Assembly (NCBI GenBank): GCA_904501955.1
Contig: CAJGCY010000139.1
Location: forward strand, 1-6,816
DNA length: 6,816 nucleotides
From: an uncultured Akkermansia sp.
GTDB lineage: Bacteria > Verrucomicrobiota > Verrucomicrobiia > Verrucomicrobiales > Akkermansiaceae
Reading direction: 5' to 3'
In this document: positions 6,043 to 6,816 of the stretch, piece by piece
How positions within the stretch are numbered: position 1 is the first letter of the stretch
Layout: every line of letters begins with the position of its first letter
Position numbers and translations under genes: made by a program
Notes under the pieces: model-generated
What the model saw: only the letters and a program-made list of their open reading frames with translations
Told to the model about the DNA's origin: nothing
Database searches by the model: none

Positions 6043-6816
6043 TCAGCCGCGGATGATGCGGGCTGCCTCCTCACGCGCAAGGTCGTCGTCCTCCAAAATA
6101 ACATCCAAGGAACCGTGGTAGGGGCGCGGATGCAGGTTGGCGAGCGCTGCTTCCACCGTTTCCCAAATGCCGGGGAAGGACAAACGCCCCTCCACAAAGG
6201 CCTGCACGGCTACCTCATTGGCTGCATTGTACATGGCCGGCATGGTGCCACCGGTAAGCCCTGCCGTGCGAGCCAAACGCAGCGCGGGGAAATCATCCCA
6301 ACGTGGGGCTTCGAAATGCAGCGAGGCAATCTCCGCCAAGTTGAGGCGCTTGAGCGAGTTCTGCGTGCGGTCCGGCCACGTAACGGCATACTGGATGGGG
6401 AAGCACATATCACTGGAGCTCAGCTGAGCCAGAATGGAGCCATCCTGATACTCGACCAACGAATGCACAATGCTCTGCGGGTGCACGATCACATCCACTC
6501 GCTCCATGGGGATGCCGAACAACCAGCGCGCCTCAATCATCTCCAAGCCCTTGTTGAAGAGGGTAGCGGAGTCAATGGTAATCTTACGCCCCATCGTCCA
6601 CGTAGGGTGCTTGAGCGCCTGCTCCAGCGTGACGGAGGCCAACTGCTCGCGTGGCGTTTTGCGGAACGGGCCGCCGCTGGCGGTAAGAATCAGGCGGCTC
6701 ACCTGCTCCGCCCCGCCCCGGTGCCCCTGCAGGCACTGGAAAATGGCATTGTGCTCACTGTCCACCGGCAGCACATTGATTCCTTTCTCCGCAGCACGGC
6801 TCATCACCACCTCACC
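6043..6816 (-). CDS. dxr: 1-deoxy-D-xylulose 5-phosphate reductoisomerase, 5' end outside window
   Basis: The C-terminal 257 residues of Dxr (IspC), the cytoplasmic NADPH- and divalent-metal-dependent enzyme that converts DXP to MEP in isoprenoid synthesis. The full protein is about 390-400 residues, so roughly the first third lies beyond 6816; no start codon is present in the window. Visible signatures are PVDSEHNAIFQ (metal ligands Asp and Glu), LTASGGPFR (substrate phosphate loop Ser), HPTWTMGRKITIDSAT (active-site His and the flexible-loop Trp and Met) and NKGLEMIEARWLF (Asn, Lys and metal-ligand Glu), then the IHPQS-type segment VHPQSIVHS. All agree with the well-studied E. coli enzyme and nothing important is missing in this part. 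The C-terminal helical domain ends at RIIRG. The rseP gene, a frequent downstream neighbour of dxr in bacteria, is not next to it here. Confidence 0.97.
   Translation of the reverse strand, partial: GEVVMSRAAEKGINVLPVDSEHNAIFQCLQGHRGGAEQVSRLILTASGGPFRKTPREQLASVTLEQALKHPTWTMGRKITIDSATLFNKGLEMIEARWLFGIPMERVDVIVHPQSIVHSLVEYQDGSILAQLSSSDMCFPIQYAVTWPDRTQNSLKRLNLAEIASLHFEAPRWDDFPALRLARTAGLTGGTMPAMYNAANEVAVQAFVEGRLSFPGIWETVEAALANLHPRPYHGSLDVILEDDDLAREEAARIIRG

Noticed and set aside
1..6816. CRISPR array, insertion sequence ends, rRNA or prophage genes
   Set aside because: No regularly spaced repeats, transposase motifs, terminal inverted repeats or RNA gene signatures were seen.

Overview
The window looks like chromosomal DNA from a gut-type anaerobic member of the Verrucomicrobiota, most likely near Akkermansia. 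This is an inference from moderately GC-rich genes, a Cys-type sulfatase of the kind used on host glycans, Ala-rich secretion signals, and large exported proteins with discoidin and degenerate thioredoxin modules. No marker in the window settles the taxon. All four protein genes lie on the minus strand, so they are read from right to left.

Layout in reading order: (1) 6816-6043 is the C-terminal two thirds of dxr, the second enzyme of the MEP isoprenoid pathway; its 5' end is outside the window. (2) 6042-5885 is a gap with G8 and T8 homopolymers, a weak hairpin and a good sigma70-type promoter. (3) 5884-3485 encodes a 799-residue exported multidomain protein: coiled coil, transglutaminase-like core, TPR-like helices and a C-terminal discoidin (F5/8C) domain. 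(4) After 44 bases, 3440-2217 encodes a 407-residue exported protein: thioredoxin-like domain without CXXC, helical middle and beta-rich C-terminus. (5) A GC-rich hairpin follows. (6) 2080-272 encodes an exported type I sulfatase with its own promoter and a clear intrinsic terminator at 207-235. (7) 1-206 holds no convincing gene but has a cluster of short perfect hairpins resembling a REP-type intergenic element.

The two middle genes probably form one transcription unit, from the promoter at 5917-5945 to the hairpin at 2160-2190. They are the least understood part of the window. The sulfatase appears to be a separate unit. It probably removes sulfate from host glycans such as mucin or glycosaminoglycans, and would need a formylglycine-generating enzyme encoded elsewhere. 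The discoidin domain of the large protein also suggests contact with glycans or the cell surface, but no functional link between that pair and the sulfatase is proven. The best candidate for something undescribed is the exported pair at 2217-5884.
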